A stretch of DNA of 23,375 nt, from assembly GCA_003522805.1 (NCBI GenBank), contig DPIB01000122.1:1-23375 (forward strand). Direction: 5' to 3'. The first letter of the stretch is position 1. Each line of letters starts with the position of its first letter. Below the pieces are notes generated by a model. That model had not been told where the DNA came from, did no database searches, and saw only the letters and a list, made by a program, of their open reading frames with translations. This stretch comes from Fervidobacterium sp. GTDB lineage: Bacteria; Thermotogota; Thermotogae; Thermotogales; Fervidobacteriaceae. Positions 1-8,035 of this stretch are shown piece after piece. The position numbers and the translations under genes are program-made.

Positions 1-35
1 CAGAAGTTGGAGTCTCCTCGCCGATTGAAGATGAA

Positions 36-1874
36 ATGATGCAAGAAGAACAAGGACGAACAGAAAGCAAAAGGATCAAGAAGCTTCCAGATGAGGTTGT
101 TTCGAAGATAGCAGCAGGTGAGGTTGTTATAAACCCTGCATCGGTTGTGAAGGAGCTAATCGAAAATGCAATCGATGCACAAGCAAGTGCTGTAGACATC
201 AATATCAAGAACGGTGGAAAGTCTTACATTAAAGTCTCCGATAACGGCGTTGGTATGTCGAAAGAAGACCTTTTGGCATCAATTCAAAGGTACACGACGA
301 GCAAAATCAGTGAGATAGAGGATATCTATAGAATTTCATCGTACGGTTTCCGTGGTGAGGCACTCGCTTCGATCGTGGATGTGAGTAGAACGGTTATCAC
401 CACTTGTGATGGTTCTGAAGCATATAAACTCGAAGTTGTTGGTGGAAATGTTGTAAAGACATCGCAAACCCACAGAGAGAGAGGAACAACTGTGGAGGTA
501 TACGACTTGTTCTTCAACCTTCCTGCCAGAAGAAAGTTCCTTTCTTCTGAAAAGGTAGAGACACGCATGGTCACGGAGATGATCGAGAGATTTTTGCTTG
601 TACGACCTGATATTTCGTTTAGTTACAAGGTGGAAGATGACATCGTTTACAACGTGAGGACGCAGACATCAACTCAGAGATTTTCGGTCATATTTCCAGA
701 TGTCAAGGAGTTTCAACAGCTATCCTACGATGGTGAGAAGGTAAAGATTACTGGGATTATCTCTTCTCCTCAACATACGCGTAGAAATCGCACAGGTCAA
801 CTCTTTTTCGTCAATGGCCGTTTCATCATAGATAATTTGCTCCACTTGGCACTTGAACGAGGATACGGCGAGTCTCTCATGCATGGTCTTCACCCTTACG
901 CAGTTGTATTCTTAAACATAGTTCCAGATGCCATAGATGTCAATATCCATCCTCAAAAACTACAAGTGAAGTTTTCGGAGCCACAAGTTGTGTACAACGA
1001 ACTGGCAAGGGTAGTTAGAGAAACGCTTCGTCAATTCACTGGCTATCAGTTGTATATAGACAAAATAGATAAATCGCAGATCGCATCTGAATCTCCCATT
1101 AACACCACACATAATGTTAATAGTGGAAACTTAGCGGAAAACTGGCAAGAAGATCAACGATTTGACGATCTGAAAAAGGAACAGAGCAGATTAAATGTAG
1201 GGGTGTACAATCATAGAACAAAAACTGATCATTTTACCGATAGTTCTTTTAAAACTCGTTCTACTGAAGGCAACATAAAAAATATACCTCTTGATAGAGT
1301 ATTAAGCCAGCGGATATCAACCCTTCAACATATCGGTAAATTCACAATCGTGAAGAATAGATACATACTATTTGAAGACATCGATGGTATAGTTATAGTC
1401 GATTTTCATGCAGCACATGAGCGTATCTTATACGAACGTTTGAAGGGAAAGGCATATTCAACTGAATCGTTACTCATTCCAATTGAACTATCACTTCCAA
1501 AGAGCCTTGAGCAAGTTCTTGAGGAAATTAAGGATGATCTGGAAAGTGTTGGATTTACTTTTTCGATTGAAGGTGATAAGGTGAAGATTACTCAGATACC
1601 ATCCATATTAAATGTTACACAAGCAAGAGACGTTTTCATGGAAGTACTCGAAGAATATAGATTGCCATTCGATAAACCGCAAAGTTTGAATCATGCCTTG
1701 GCTTCTAAGGCATGTAAGGCAGCGGTAAAAACGGGTAATAGAATCAGTGAAGACGAAGCTGAACAACTTGTGAACGAGGTAAGGGAAAAGGGCCTTCTAA
1801 CTTGTCCTCACGGTCGACCTATATTGATGAAATTGACTTTTTCTGATCTCGACAGCTATTTTGGAAGGACTTAA
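36..1874 (+). CDS. mutL: DNA mismatch repair protein MutL (endonuclease type)
   Basis: MutL couples mismatch recognition by MutS to strand incision. The amino-terminal GHKL ATPase is complete: catalytic Glu and Mg-binding Asn in ELIENAIDA (E43, N44), DNGVGM at 69-74, YGFRGEAL at 103-110, and GTTVEVYDLFFNLPARR following. After a variable linker (about 340-425) comes the dimerisation/endonuclease domain with DFHAAHERILYE from D456, matching the DQHA(X)2E(X)4E nicking motif, then ACKAAVKTG and CPHGRP at 590-595, which help bind the active-site metal. This is the type found in bacteria without MutH. At 612 residues the length is normal. The start is uncertain: ATG 36 precedes the conserved IKKLPDEVVSKIAAGEV by 13 residues, but the frame is open to the left window edge. 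ATG 36 would overlap a TGA in another frame (ATGA, 36-39), as in coupled genes. Confidence 0.96.
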   Translation: MMQEEQGRTESKRIKKLPDEVVSKIAAGEVVINPASVVKELIENAIDAQASAVDINIKNGGKSYIKVSDNGVGMSKEDLLASIQRYTTSKISEIEDIYRISSYGFRGEALASIVDVSRTVITTCDGSEAYKLEVVGGNVVKTSQTHRERGTTVEVYDLFFNLPARRKFLSSEKVETRMVTEMIERFLLVRPDISFSYKVEDDIVYNVRTQTSTQRFSVIFPDVKEFQQLSYDGEKVKITGIISSPQHTRRNRTGQLFFVNGRFIIDNLLHLALERGYGESLMHGLHPYAVVFLNIVPDAIDVNIHPQKLQVKFSEPQVVYNELARVVRETLRQFTGYQLYIDKIDKSQIASESPINTTHNVNSGNLAENWQEDQRFDDLKKEQSRLNVGVYNHRTKTDHFTDSSFKTRSTEGNIKNIPLDRVLSQRISTLQHIGKFTIVKNRYILFEDIDGIVIVDFHAAHERILYERLKGKAYSTESLLIPIELSLPKSLEQVLEEIKDDLESVGFTFSIEGDKVKITQIPSILNVTQARDVFMEVLEEYRLPFDKPQSLNHALASKACKAAVKTGNRISEDEAEQLVNEVREKGLLTCPHGRPILMKLTFSDLDSYFGRT

Positions 1875-1903
1875 TGCTCGAGAAGCAAGTTCAACTTTTT
1901 CCG

Positions 1904-1932
1904 TTGACTTTCAAACTTAAAAAGAGTAAAAT
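1904..1932 (+). promoter_or_regulatory. Sigma-70 type promoter upstream of tldD
   Basis: TTGACT (1904-1909) and TAAAAT (1927-1932) are separated by 17 bases, a near-consensus housekeeping promoter just after mutL. The predicted start is near 1939, which gives tldD an untranslated leader of about 130 bases. Confidence 0.65.
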
Positions 1933-1941
1933 TAATATATG

Positions 1942-1980
1942 ATTCGCATTACGAATTAATGCCTGGTATTCTGGTATTAA
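1942..1980 (+). promoter_or_regulatory. Hairpin-forming segment in the tldD leader
   Basis: Several overlapping inverted repeats lie between the promoter and tldD: ATTCG/CGAAT (1942-1946 with 1952-1956), the alternative GCATTA/TAATGC (1946-1951 with 1957-1962), and TTAATGCC/GGTATTAA (1956-1963 with 1973-1980, one G-U pair). The first and third can form together; the second excludes both. No known riboswitch class was recognised and no run of T follows, so it is not an ordinary terminator. It could be an operator or leader structure; function unknown. Confidence 0.35.
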
Positions 1981-2058
1981 TGTGAGATTTTCTGAAGTTC
2001 TTATATGTTAATAGTGTCGAGATAATTTGAGAAGGTATTCTAAAAGTACTTTATCTGA

Positions 2059-2068
2059 AAGGGGTGAT
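2059..2068 (+). promoter_or_regulatory. Ribosome binding site fixing the tldD start
   Basis: AAGGGGTGAT is a strong match to the extended AAGGAGGTGAT anti-16S pairing. It ends 3 bases before GTG 2072, with its GGGG core 7 bases from that codon. This supports GTG 2072 over the upstream in-frame TTG at 2027, which has no comparable site. Confidence 0.7.
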
Positions 2069-2071
2069 ATT

Positions 2072-3469
2072 GTGTTGGACAGATTTGACAAAAGGGTTGC
2101 TGAAGAGATACTTGGTACAGTTTTAAAATACGGTGGTGATTTCGCAGAGCTCTTTGTGGAAGATAGGTACTCAACAAACATCGATTTGAAAAACGGGAAG
2201 GTAGAGACTGCCCAAACGGGTAGGATGTTTGGCATTGGAATAAGAGGTTTTCTTGGTGATAAAGCAATATATGCATACACGAACGATTTGTCTAGAGATA
2301 ATGTTTTAGCCGTTGCCAAGCGTGTTGGAGAAGCACTTGGTGAAGTAAGGTTAGCTGATTTGAGTCTTGATCTGAGGAAGAAAGAACTGGAGAATAGGCA
2401 TGTTGTAATCCTTAAACCTCAGGACGTACGGAAGGGAACAAAAGTTGGTTACATGAAAAGGGCATACGAATCTGCAAAAGGTTATTCACCGTTGATTGCT
2501 CAGGTTGTAGTACACTATTGGGACTATGACCAGAATGTTCTGATAGCTAATACCGAGGGTGTTTATGTTACAGACAATCGTGTGAGGACAAGATTGATGA
2601 TCAACGCGGTAGCTGTGAAAGATGGTCAGATGGAATCAGGCTTCTATGGACCTGGCGCAGGTATGGGGCCAGAGTTTCTTGAGAGAATCGACGTTGAACA
2701 AGCAGGTACAAGGGCTGCAAGGATCGCTGTCAGAATGGTCGATGCACAACCTGCACCAGCTGGTAAAATGACTGTAGTCATTTCGAATGAATTTGGTGGT
2801 GTAATCTTCCACGAGGCAGTTGGGCATGCACTTGAGGCATCTTCTGTAGCAAAGGGCATGTCTGTGTTTGCAGGAAAATTGGGGCAACAAGTTGGTGCAG
2901 AATGCGTTGGCGCAGTTGACGATGCAACAATTCCAAATGCATGGGGCAGTGCGAATGTTGATGATGAAGGTACACCAACGCAGAGAAATGTGCTCATCGA
3001 GAACGGTGTATTGAAAAGCTATATGATAGATAAGCTTGGGTCAAGAAGGATGGGTATGTCCCCAACAGGTAGTGGAAGAAGACAAGACTATACATTCGCA
3101 CCTACTTCAAGGATGAGTAATACGTTCATTCTACCCGGTGATTACTATCCGGAAGAAGTCATTGCCTCTGTAGATTACGGTTTGTATGCAAAGACGATGG
3201 GGGGAGGATCCGTACAACCTGCAACAGGTGAATTCAACTTTGCAGTCAACGAGGGTTACTTGATTGAGAATGGTAAGGTAACGAAACCTGTTAAAGGAGC
3301 TACGCTCATTGGTAAAGGTTATGAGATCATTCAGAAAATTGAAATGGTAGGAAACGATGTCGAACGTGGTCAGGGTATGTGCGGTTCATACAGTGGTTCG
3401 ATTCCAGCAGATGTTGGAGAACCAACGATAAAGGTTCGCGAGATACTTGTCGGGGGGCGAAACAAATGA
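2072..3469 (+). CDS. tldD: TldD family zinc metalloprotease
   Basis: TldD is the catalytic subunit of the TldD/TldE protease, which in E. coli degrades unfolded peptides and matures some modified peptides. The HExxxH zinc motif is visible as HEAVGH (H247, E248, H252) inside a well conserved VIFHEAVGHALEA segment. The carboxy-terminal GMCGSYSGSIPADVGEP carries the family cysteine (C437). The protein is 465 residues, the usual length. The start is GTG 2072 because of the strong ribosome site; the open frame continues upstream to TTG 2027 without one. The stop overlaps the ATG of tldE (ATGA), so the two subunits are translationally coupled, in line with heterodimer assembly. No substrate peptide gene was recognised next to it. 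Confidence 0.95.
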   Translation: MLDRFDKRVAEEILGTVLKYGGDFAELFVEDRYSTNIDLKNGKVETAQTGRMFGIGIRGFLGDKAIYAYTNDLSRDNVLAVAKRVGEALGEVRLADLSLDLRKKELENRHVVILKPQDVRKGTKVGYMKRAYESAKGYSPLIAQVVVHYWDYDQNVLIANTEGVYVTDNRVRTRLMINAVAVKDGQMESGFYGPGAGMGPEFLERIDVEQAGTRAARIAVRMVDAQPAPAGKMTVVISNEFGGVIFHEAVGHALEASSVAKGMSVFAGKLGQQVGAECVGAVDDATIPNAWGSANVDDEGTPTQRNVLIENGVLKSYMIDKLGSRRMGMSPTGSGRRQDYTFAPTSRMSNTFILPGDYYPEEVIASVDYGLYAKTMGGGSVQPATGEFNFAVNEGYLIENGKVTKPVKGATLIGKGYEIIQKIEMVGNDVERGQGMCGSYSGSIPADVGEPTIKVREILVGGRNK

Positions 3470-4788
3470 GTAAAGAATTTGAGACTTTCAAGGATAAAAT
3501 ATTTTCTCTAGCTAAGAAGTATGATAGTGATGTCCAGATCAGTTATTCACAGAATAGGGATTTCCAGGTAAGATACCAGAACGGAGATATGGATCAATAT
3601 ACCGATGCCGGTAAATTCAAGATAAATGTACTTGTTCTAAAGGATGGAAAATTAGGTTCTTCATATACCGAGACGTTTGAAGATCCGGAAAAGGTGTTTT
3701 TGGATGCTTATGAGAACATATCGATTGTCGATGGTGAGGATACGGAGTATTTCTACGATGGCAGTGGAAAGTACCTTAGGTTGGAACCATACGACGGTTC
3801 CTTTGAGAACCTGCCCGTCAAGAACAGAATAGGATATGTAGAAACTGCACACAGTGAGATCAGAAAAGATGAGAGAATTCTGAGTGATATGGCAGTTTAC
3901 GGGGATCAGATGAACAAATTGAGGATTGCCAATACACTTGGCTTGGATGTTTCTTTTATAAATGGTGGCGGATTCATGTATGCTATGGCAATCGTAAAAG
4001 ATAAATCACCAAGATCTGCTGCTGAATTTACCCTGGGTAGAAGACCGGAAGATATAAATGCTGTGTTTGTGGGTAACAAAGCAAGAGAAGAGTCAATTGC
4101 CTTAATAGGCTCTCAGTCTGTCAAAAGTGGGAAGTACAGAATCATACTAAGGAATGACGTTTTTTCTGACATACTTGGTATGCTTGTTTCTATGATTAGT
4201 GCAGAAAACGCCCACAAGAATCTCTCACCGTTGAAAGATAGACTTGGTGAGAAGATCGGTTCTGATGTTTTTACAGTAAAGGATTTACCATTTCATCCAA
4301 TGAGCATTTCAAATGCACCATTCGATACACAGGGTGTACCAACATCCGAAAAAGCAATAATAGAAAAGGGAATATTCAGAACATTCTTGCACAATCTAAA
4401 GACTGCGAATAAAGATGGTGTGAAACCAACTGGTAATGCAATGGGGAATAGTATAGCACCGATCAATCTTTATGTTGAGCCGGGAACAAAGTCGTTTGAT
4501 GAACTTTTAACAGCATTGGGTGATGGTATATTGATAATCCAAGTAGATGGTATGCACGCAGGTGCAAATCCGATATCAGGTAATTTCTCACTCGGTGCAA
4601 AAGGTTTTAAAGTCGAGAATGGGAAGATCGTAAGAGGTGTTGAGGAGATTACGATATCGGGCAATTTCTTGGAAATGATGAAGGACATAGAAGAGATTGG
4701 CAGTGATTTGAGAGCATTCATTGGATTGGGCGGTTATGTAGTTCCTTCGGTAATTGTAAGTGAGATTGATGTAGCAGGAACTATGTGA
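3466..4788 (+). CDS. tldE: TldE/PmbA-family partner of TldD
   Basis: This is a 440-residue member of the same fold family as TldD. It lacks an HExxxH motif, as expected for TldE/PmbA, the non-catalytic half that shapes the shared proteolytic chamber. Family signatures seen are VRYQNGDMDQYTDAG near the amino terminus, FDTQGVPTSEKAIIEKG in the middle and GMHAGANPISGNFSLGAKGF near the end; the last is typical of PmbA proteins. ATG 3466 overlaps the tldD stop by four bases, with a weak GGGGGG-type ribosome site upstream, so translation is probably coupled. A reading extended back to 3379 would lie inside tldD and is not needed. The gene is followed by a strong terminator, closing a tldD-tldE transcript. 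Confidence 0.94.
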   Translation: MSKEFETFKDKIFSLAKKYDSDVQISYSQNRDFQVRYQNGDMDQYTDAGKFKINVLVLKDGKLGSSYTETFEDPEKVFLDAYENISIVDGEDTEYFYDGSGKYLRLEPYDGSFENLPVKNRIGYVETAHSEIRKDERILSDMAVYGDQMNKLRIANTLGLDVSFINGGGFMYAMAIVKDKSPRSAAEFTLGRRPEDINAVFVGNKAREESIALIGSQSVKSGKYRIILRNDVFSDILGMLVSMISAENAHKNLSPLKDRLGEKIGSDVFTVKDLPFHPMSISNAPFDTQGVPTSEKAIIEKGIFRTFLHNLKTANKDGVKPTGNAMGNSIAPINLYVEPGTKSFDELLTALGDGILIIQVDGMHAGANPISGNFSLGAKGFKVENGKIVRGVEEITISGNFLEMMKDIEEIGSDLRAFIGLGGYVVPSVIVSEIDVAGTM

Positions 4789-4819
4789 CATTAAAAGATA
4801 TAGATTAGTTGGAAATTTC

Positions 4820-4851
4820 AAAAAACTCGGGCATTTCAGCCCGAGTTTTTT
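4820..4851 (+). terminator. Rho-independent terminator after tldE
   Basis: CTCGGGC (4826-4832), loop ATTTCA, GCCCGAG (4839-4845), followed by six T and preceded by an A run that extends the stem. The symmetry of the A and T tracts could let it act on both strands, but both flanking genes are on the plus strand. Confidence 0.93.
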
Positions 4852-4878
4852 GCATATTGGCAAGATTTTGAGTATAAT
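4850..4878 (+). promoter_or_regulatory. Promoter for the hydrolase-VanZ-sensor operon
   Basis: TTGCAT (4850-4855) and a perfect TATAAT (4873-4878) with a 17-base spacer start inside the T tract of the tldE terminator, a compact terminator-promoter junction. Predicted transcription start is near 4885. Confidence 0.72.
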
Positions 4879-4910
4879 TATGTTTGATGCATGACAAGAC
4901 TGTTGAAAAC

Positions 4911-4916
4911 GGGAGA
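4911..4916 (+). promoter_or_regulatory. Ribosome binding site favouring GTG 4924
   Basis: GGGAGA lies 7 bases before in-frame GTG 4924. The earlier ATG 4891 has no ribosome site and would leave a leader of only about 6 bases from the predicted transcription start. Confidence 0.45.
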
Positions 4917-4923
4917 TGGCTAC

Positions 4924-5853
4924 GTGTTTGAATTCAAAAAGCTCACAGAGAACGTTGCAGTGTTCCTTGCACCTGTCAATATCGGACTTATTTTTGACAA
5001 TGTTTCAGCCAAAGTGTTTGTAGTAGATACCGGCAATAGCGAGGACTACGCAAAGAAGATAATCAAAAAAGTAGATCAACTGAATATAGAGGTTGCCGGG
5101 ATCATAAACACGCATGCTCACGAAGACCATATCGGTGGAAATAACTGTCTTCAGAGGAGAACAAATTGCCGTATATATGCGACACGTTTCGAAAGTTTTT
5201 TCATAGAAGAGCCTATGCTGATGGCTATGTGCCTCTACGGTGCAATGCCATTCGACGAGTTAAGCAAGAAACTCAACCAACCCAAAAACTCGCATGTAAC
5301 CGATATCATAAGTCCCGATATTGTTGGAGAACTTGGAAATCTTGGTTTGAAGTTTGTATCGTTGCACGGTCATTCGTTTGATATGATCGGGATACTGATT
5401 GAAGATGGTGTGTTCTTCATAGCAGATTCACTCGTTTCAAGGGAAGTCATGAATAAATATGGTGTCTTCTTCTTAACGGATGTGGAAGAACAACTGGATA
5501 CTTTGAACAGTCTAAAAAAGTGGAATTTTGACAATATCTCTTGGATTGTTCCAAGCCATGGTACTCTTTTACAAACTTCTGTGGCAGAAGATATGAAGGA
5601 ATTCTACGACACAATAACATCGAACATTCAGAGAATAGATGAAGTGTGTAATATCATTTTGCAAGTATGTGTTCAGCCATCAACTTTAGAAGATTTGTTG
5701 TGCACAATTAGTCGTAAGTACAACAGTAAAATGAGCCAGACACAGTACTTGATTTTATCACAGACGATGAAAGCCTATCTAAACTACCTCAAGAGCGAGG
5801 GAATGATATTTTTCGACTTTGATGGTCTACATTATATATACTTTAGGAAATAA
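4924..5853 (+). CDS. Metallo-beta-lactamase-fold hydrolase
   Basis: A zinc-dependent hydrolase of the metallo-beta-lactamase superfamily. The metal motif HxHxDH is THAHEDH (H64, H66, D68, H69), with later ligands in LHGHS, FIADS and PSHG. Residues from about 220 to 309 form a separate, mostly helical carboxy-terminal part ending in YIYFRK, resembling a winged-helix tail seen on some family members. The substrate cannot be told: the superfamily includes thioesterases, glyoxalases, lactonases and nucleases, and nothing here marks a nuclease. GTG 4924 is preferred; ATG 4891 adds 11 residues and would be nearly leaderless. First gene of a probable five-gene operon, 38 bases before the VanZ-like gene. 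Confidence 0.85.
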   Translation: MFEFKKLTENVAVFLAPVNIGLIFDNVSAKVFVVDTGNSEDYAKKIIKKVDQLNIEVAGIINTHAHEDHIGGNNCLQRRTNCRIYATRFESFFIEEPMLMAMCLYGAMPFDELSKKLNQPKNSHVTDIISPDIVGELGNLGLKFVSLHGHSFDMIGILIEDGVFFIADSLVSREVMNKYGVFFLTDVEEQLDTLNSLKKWNFDNISWIVPSHGTLLQTSVAEDMKEFYDTITSNIQRIDEVCNIILQVCVQPSTLEDLLCTISRKYNSKMSQTQYLILSQTMKAYLNYLKSEGMIFFDFDGLHYIYFRK

Positions 5854-5891
5854 ACGTCTTTACTTTTTCTCTATAAGGAGTTGTACAAAGA

Positions 5892-6473
5892 GTGAAAAAT
5901 AACAAGTGCATGATGATATTGATGATAGTGCTTGGAATAGTAACTGTATTGCTGATTACTGCAATTATGTTTTTTTCATCAAAGTCACCATCGGATTCGT
6001 CCATGCAGTCAAGTTATGCGTACAGAGTGTTGAAAAAACTCGATCAAGTTTTAGACTTTTCTAATCTACCGATTTTTCAAAAAGTCGAAGGGAAATTGAA
6101 GATGTGGTGGTTCAAGACGGAATATGTTCCCGCTGAAATGCTTATCAGAAAAACGGCACATTTTTCGCTCTACTTTCTTCTCGCATTCTTTGTGACTTCA
6201 TTTTTCCACTTTTGGAAAAAAGATGTTGTTATTTCGATTCTCATCGGGATTGGACTACCCAATCTTGTTGCAGTACTTGATGAGTACAACCAACTCTACT
6301 ACAATCGTGGATCGTCTCTTAACGATGTACTGATAGATTTGTCTGGTGCCGTCTTTGGCGTAGGATTTTTTTTACTAGGGTTACTCCTTTTTTCGCTTAT
6401 TAAACGGTTAGTTGTTCTAAGATCTGAAAAGAAAAAGCTTTCCGATGGTTCTACTACTCCTATTAGGAGGTGA
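5892..6473 (+). CDS. VanZ-like membrane protein
   Basis: A 193-residue protein with about four membrane segments: residues 7-29, about 87-106, 111-129 and 150-171. The VanZ family pattern is visible: RKTAHFSLYFLLA (86-98), DEYNQ (130-134) and R-G-S-S-L-N-D-V-L-I-D-L-S-G (139-152). VanZ proteins are poorly understood; the founding member gives low teicoplanin resistance, and others are thought to act on lipid or cell-envelope intermediates. A distinctive feature is the roughly 55-residue extracytoplasmic stretch between segments 1 and 2. Start GTG 5892 has AAGGAG 11 bases upstream, a slightly long spacing. Its stop overlaps the AGGAGGTGA ribosome site of the next gene, so the two are tightly linked. 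Confidence 0.82.
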   Translation: MKNNKCMMILMIVLGIVTVLLITAIMFFSSKSPSDSSMQSSYAYRVLKKLDQVLDFSNLPIFQKVEGKLKMWWFKTEYVPAEMLIRKTAHFSLYFLLAFFVTSFFHFWKKDVVISILIGIGLPNLVAVLDEYNQLYYNRGSSLNDVLIDLSGAVFGVGFFLLGLLLFSLIKRLVVLRSEKKKLSDGSTTPIRR

Positions 6474-6480
6474 GTTGAAA

Positions 6481-7965
6481 ATGAAAGATCTCAAATTATC
6501 CAGCATAATGTATAAATTCAGTTGGTTTGCCATATGTTTGAAGCTCTCTTTTTGGTTCTTCATATTGAATCCCACTCTTTCTGAACCGCTATTTGCCACT
6601 GTGCTCTATACGTATGGTCAGCAGGCTGAACCAAAGTATATGTTAAAGGATGGGAAGATGGCAGGAATATGCGATGAGATCATTCAAGAACTAAACAAAG
6701 AATTGACTAAGAAAGACATATCCATATCATACAGATCTTCTGATCTGAAAACGGATTCCGAGATATTCAGTGCGTTAAAAGATGGAAAAATACAAGTTTT
6801 TGTTGGTTTGGAACTAGATAAAGAAAGATACAAAGAGCTTAAATATGTTTTTACCCCCATATATAGTCTCAAAGAAACCATCCTTATCCGAAAAGGAGAG
6901 TCGAAGCAAGTAATAACAAAGAACACTGTAACGATAGGTATTGTACGAGGGAGTCCATCATCAAAAGATGTCGCACAAGTATTTAGAAACTACACTTTCG
7001 AAGAGTTTGGAAGCATATCCGAAGCCATTGCATCTCTTGATGCCAAGAAGATCGATGCAATTTATTATGATGGTATTTCTGTAGGATTCTATGCTGTGAA
7101 TTTCCCAAATAAATACGAAAAGCTAAGTATCGAAACGAAAAAGTATTATCACTATATCGCTTTTAATAAGAATGTATCGAATGAGTTGATAAGAAGCATT
7201 GAAGAGGCGTTGAGATTACTGTTAGAAAGAGGGACAATCGACAAGGTAATAGAAAGATACAAACTTCAGCAATATGTGCTTGCAGGCAATGTCTTAGAAT
7301 TTGTAACAATTCAGTGGCCACCGTATGAGTTTTCTCAGAATGGCGATATTATTGGAAGCGACGTGGAAATTATAAGAGAGGTATTCAAAAGGCTTGGTTA
7401 TCGTTCTCTATTTTACATGGAAATTCCCTCAAGAGCTCTCCAAAAGGTAAAAAGTGAAGCATATGACGGTGTCTTTTCCGTTTGGAAATCGGAGGATAGA
7501 GAGACTTTTCTAAACTACTCTAGTGAGCCTATTAGCTCTACACTGGAAGCTATTTGGTACTTGAAATCGAATGCACAGAAAATGGGAGATATTTTACATT
7601 CTGCTAATACTAACTATATCTGTGGATATGTAAATGGTTGTGCATACGATGAGCATTTTTGGCAACTTAAGTGTAAGAAAATACCTTTAGAATCTGACGA
7701 AATGGGGTTCAAACTTTTGAAAGCCGGTCGAATCGATGCATTTGAAACTGCTTATTTAACAGGAAAATTCGTTGCAACTCAAATGGGTATATACAACGAA
7801 CTCGATTTTATGTACATATCAAGCCAGTTAAGACCCCAGTATCTGGCATTTACTAAAAATATTCATGGTTCATACCTAGCCAAGATGTTTTCAGATGGGG
7901 TGAAAAGATTTCAAGGGACTAATGATTACAGGAAAATCCTTCTGAGATATGGCATAGAAATCTGA
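6481..7965 (+). CDS. Secreted protein with two solute-binding (SBP_bac_3-type) domains
   Basis: A 494-residue exported protein. Residues 1-39 are a hydrophobic signal or anchor ending in PLFA; no lipoprotein cysteine is seen. Two successive periplasmic-binding-protein-like domains follow, about 40-255 and 272-494. The first has LYTYGQQAEPKY, GKMAGICDEIIQELN and a Q-V-F-V-G segment; the second restarts with IQWPPYEFSQNGDIIGSDVEI and YDGVFSVWKSEDR, both typical of family 3 amino-acid-binding folds. No transporter permease or ATPase gene adjoins, while a histidine kinase follows, so a sensory rather than transport role is inferred. ATG 6481 has AGGAGG 10 bases upstream; an in-frame TTG at 6475 is a close alternative. 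Confidence 0.85.
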   Translation: MKDLKLSSIMYKFSWFAICLKLSFWFFILNPTLSEPLFATVLYTYGQQAEPKYMLKDGKMAGICDEIIQELNKELTKKDISISYRSSDLKTDSEIFSALKDGKIQVFVGLELDKERYKELKYVFTPIYSLKETILIRKGESKQVITKNTVTIGIVRGSPSSKDVAQVFRNYTFEEFGSISEAIASLDAKKIDAIYYDGISVGFYAVNFPNKYEKLSIETKKYYHYIAFNKNVSNELIRSIEEALRLLLERGTIDKVIERYKLQQYVLAGNVLEFVTIQWPPYEFSQNGDIIGSDVEIIREVFKRLGYRSLFYMEIPSRALQKVKSEAYDGVFSVWKSEDRETFLNYSSEPISSTLEAIWYLKSNAQKMGDILHSANTNYICGYVNGCAYDEHFWQLKCKKIPLESDEMGFKLLKAGRIDAFETAYLTGKFVATQMGIYNELDFMYISSQLRPQYLAFTKNIHGSYLAKMFSDGVKRFQGTNDYRKILLRYGIEI

Positions 7966-8035
7966 AAAAATCAATTAGTATGGTAAAAATAGCGGCAAGA
8001 AGAGTTTGCAATCAGAAAGTGAGGGAAGATAATCT

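Noticed and set aside
1876..1905. Possible terminator after mutL (TGCT/AGCA then T run)
   Set aside because: The stem is only four base pairs and the second small repeat has an impossible or very short loop; too weak to call.
2636..2997. Minus-strand open frames within tldD
   Set aside because: They mirror the conserved TldD catalytic segment and lack start signals and motifs.
3379..3465. Extended start of tldE inside tldD
   Set aside because: The extra residues lie in the conserved end of TldD; ATG 3466 with ATGA overlap gives the normal family start.
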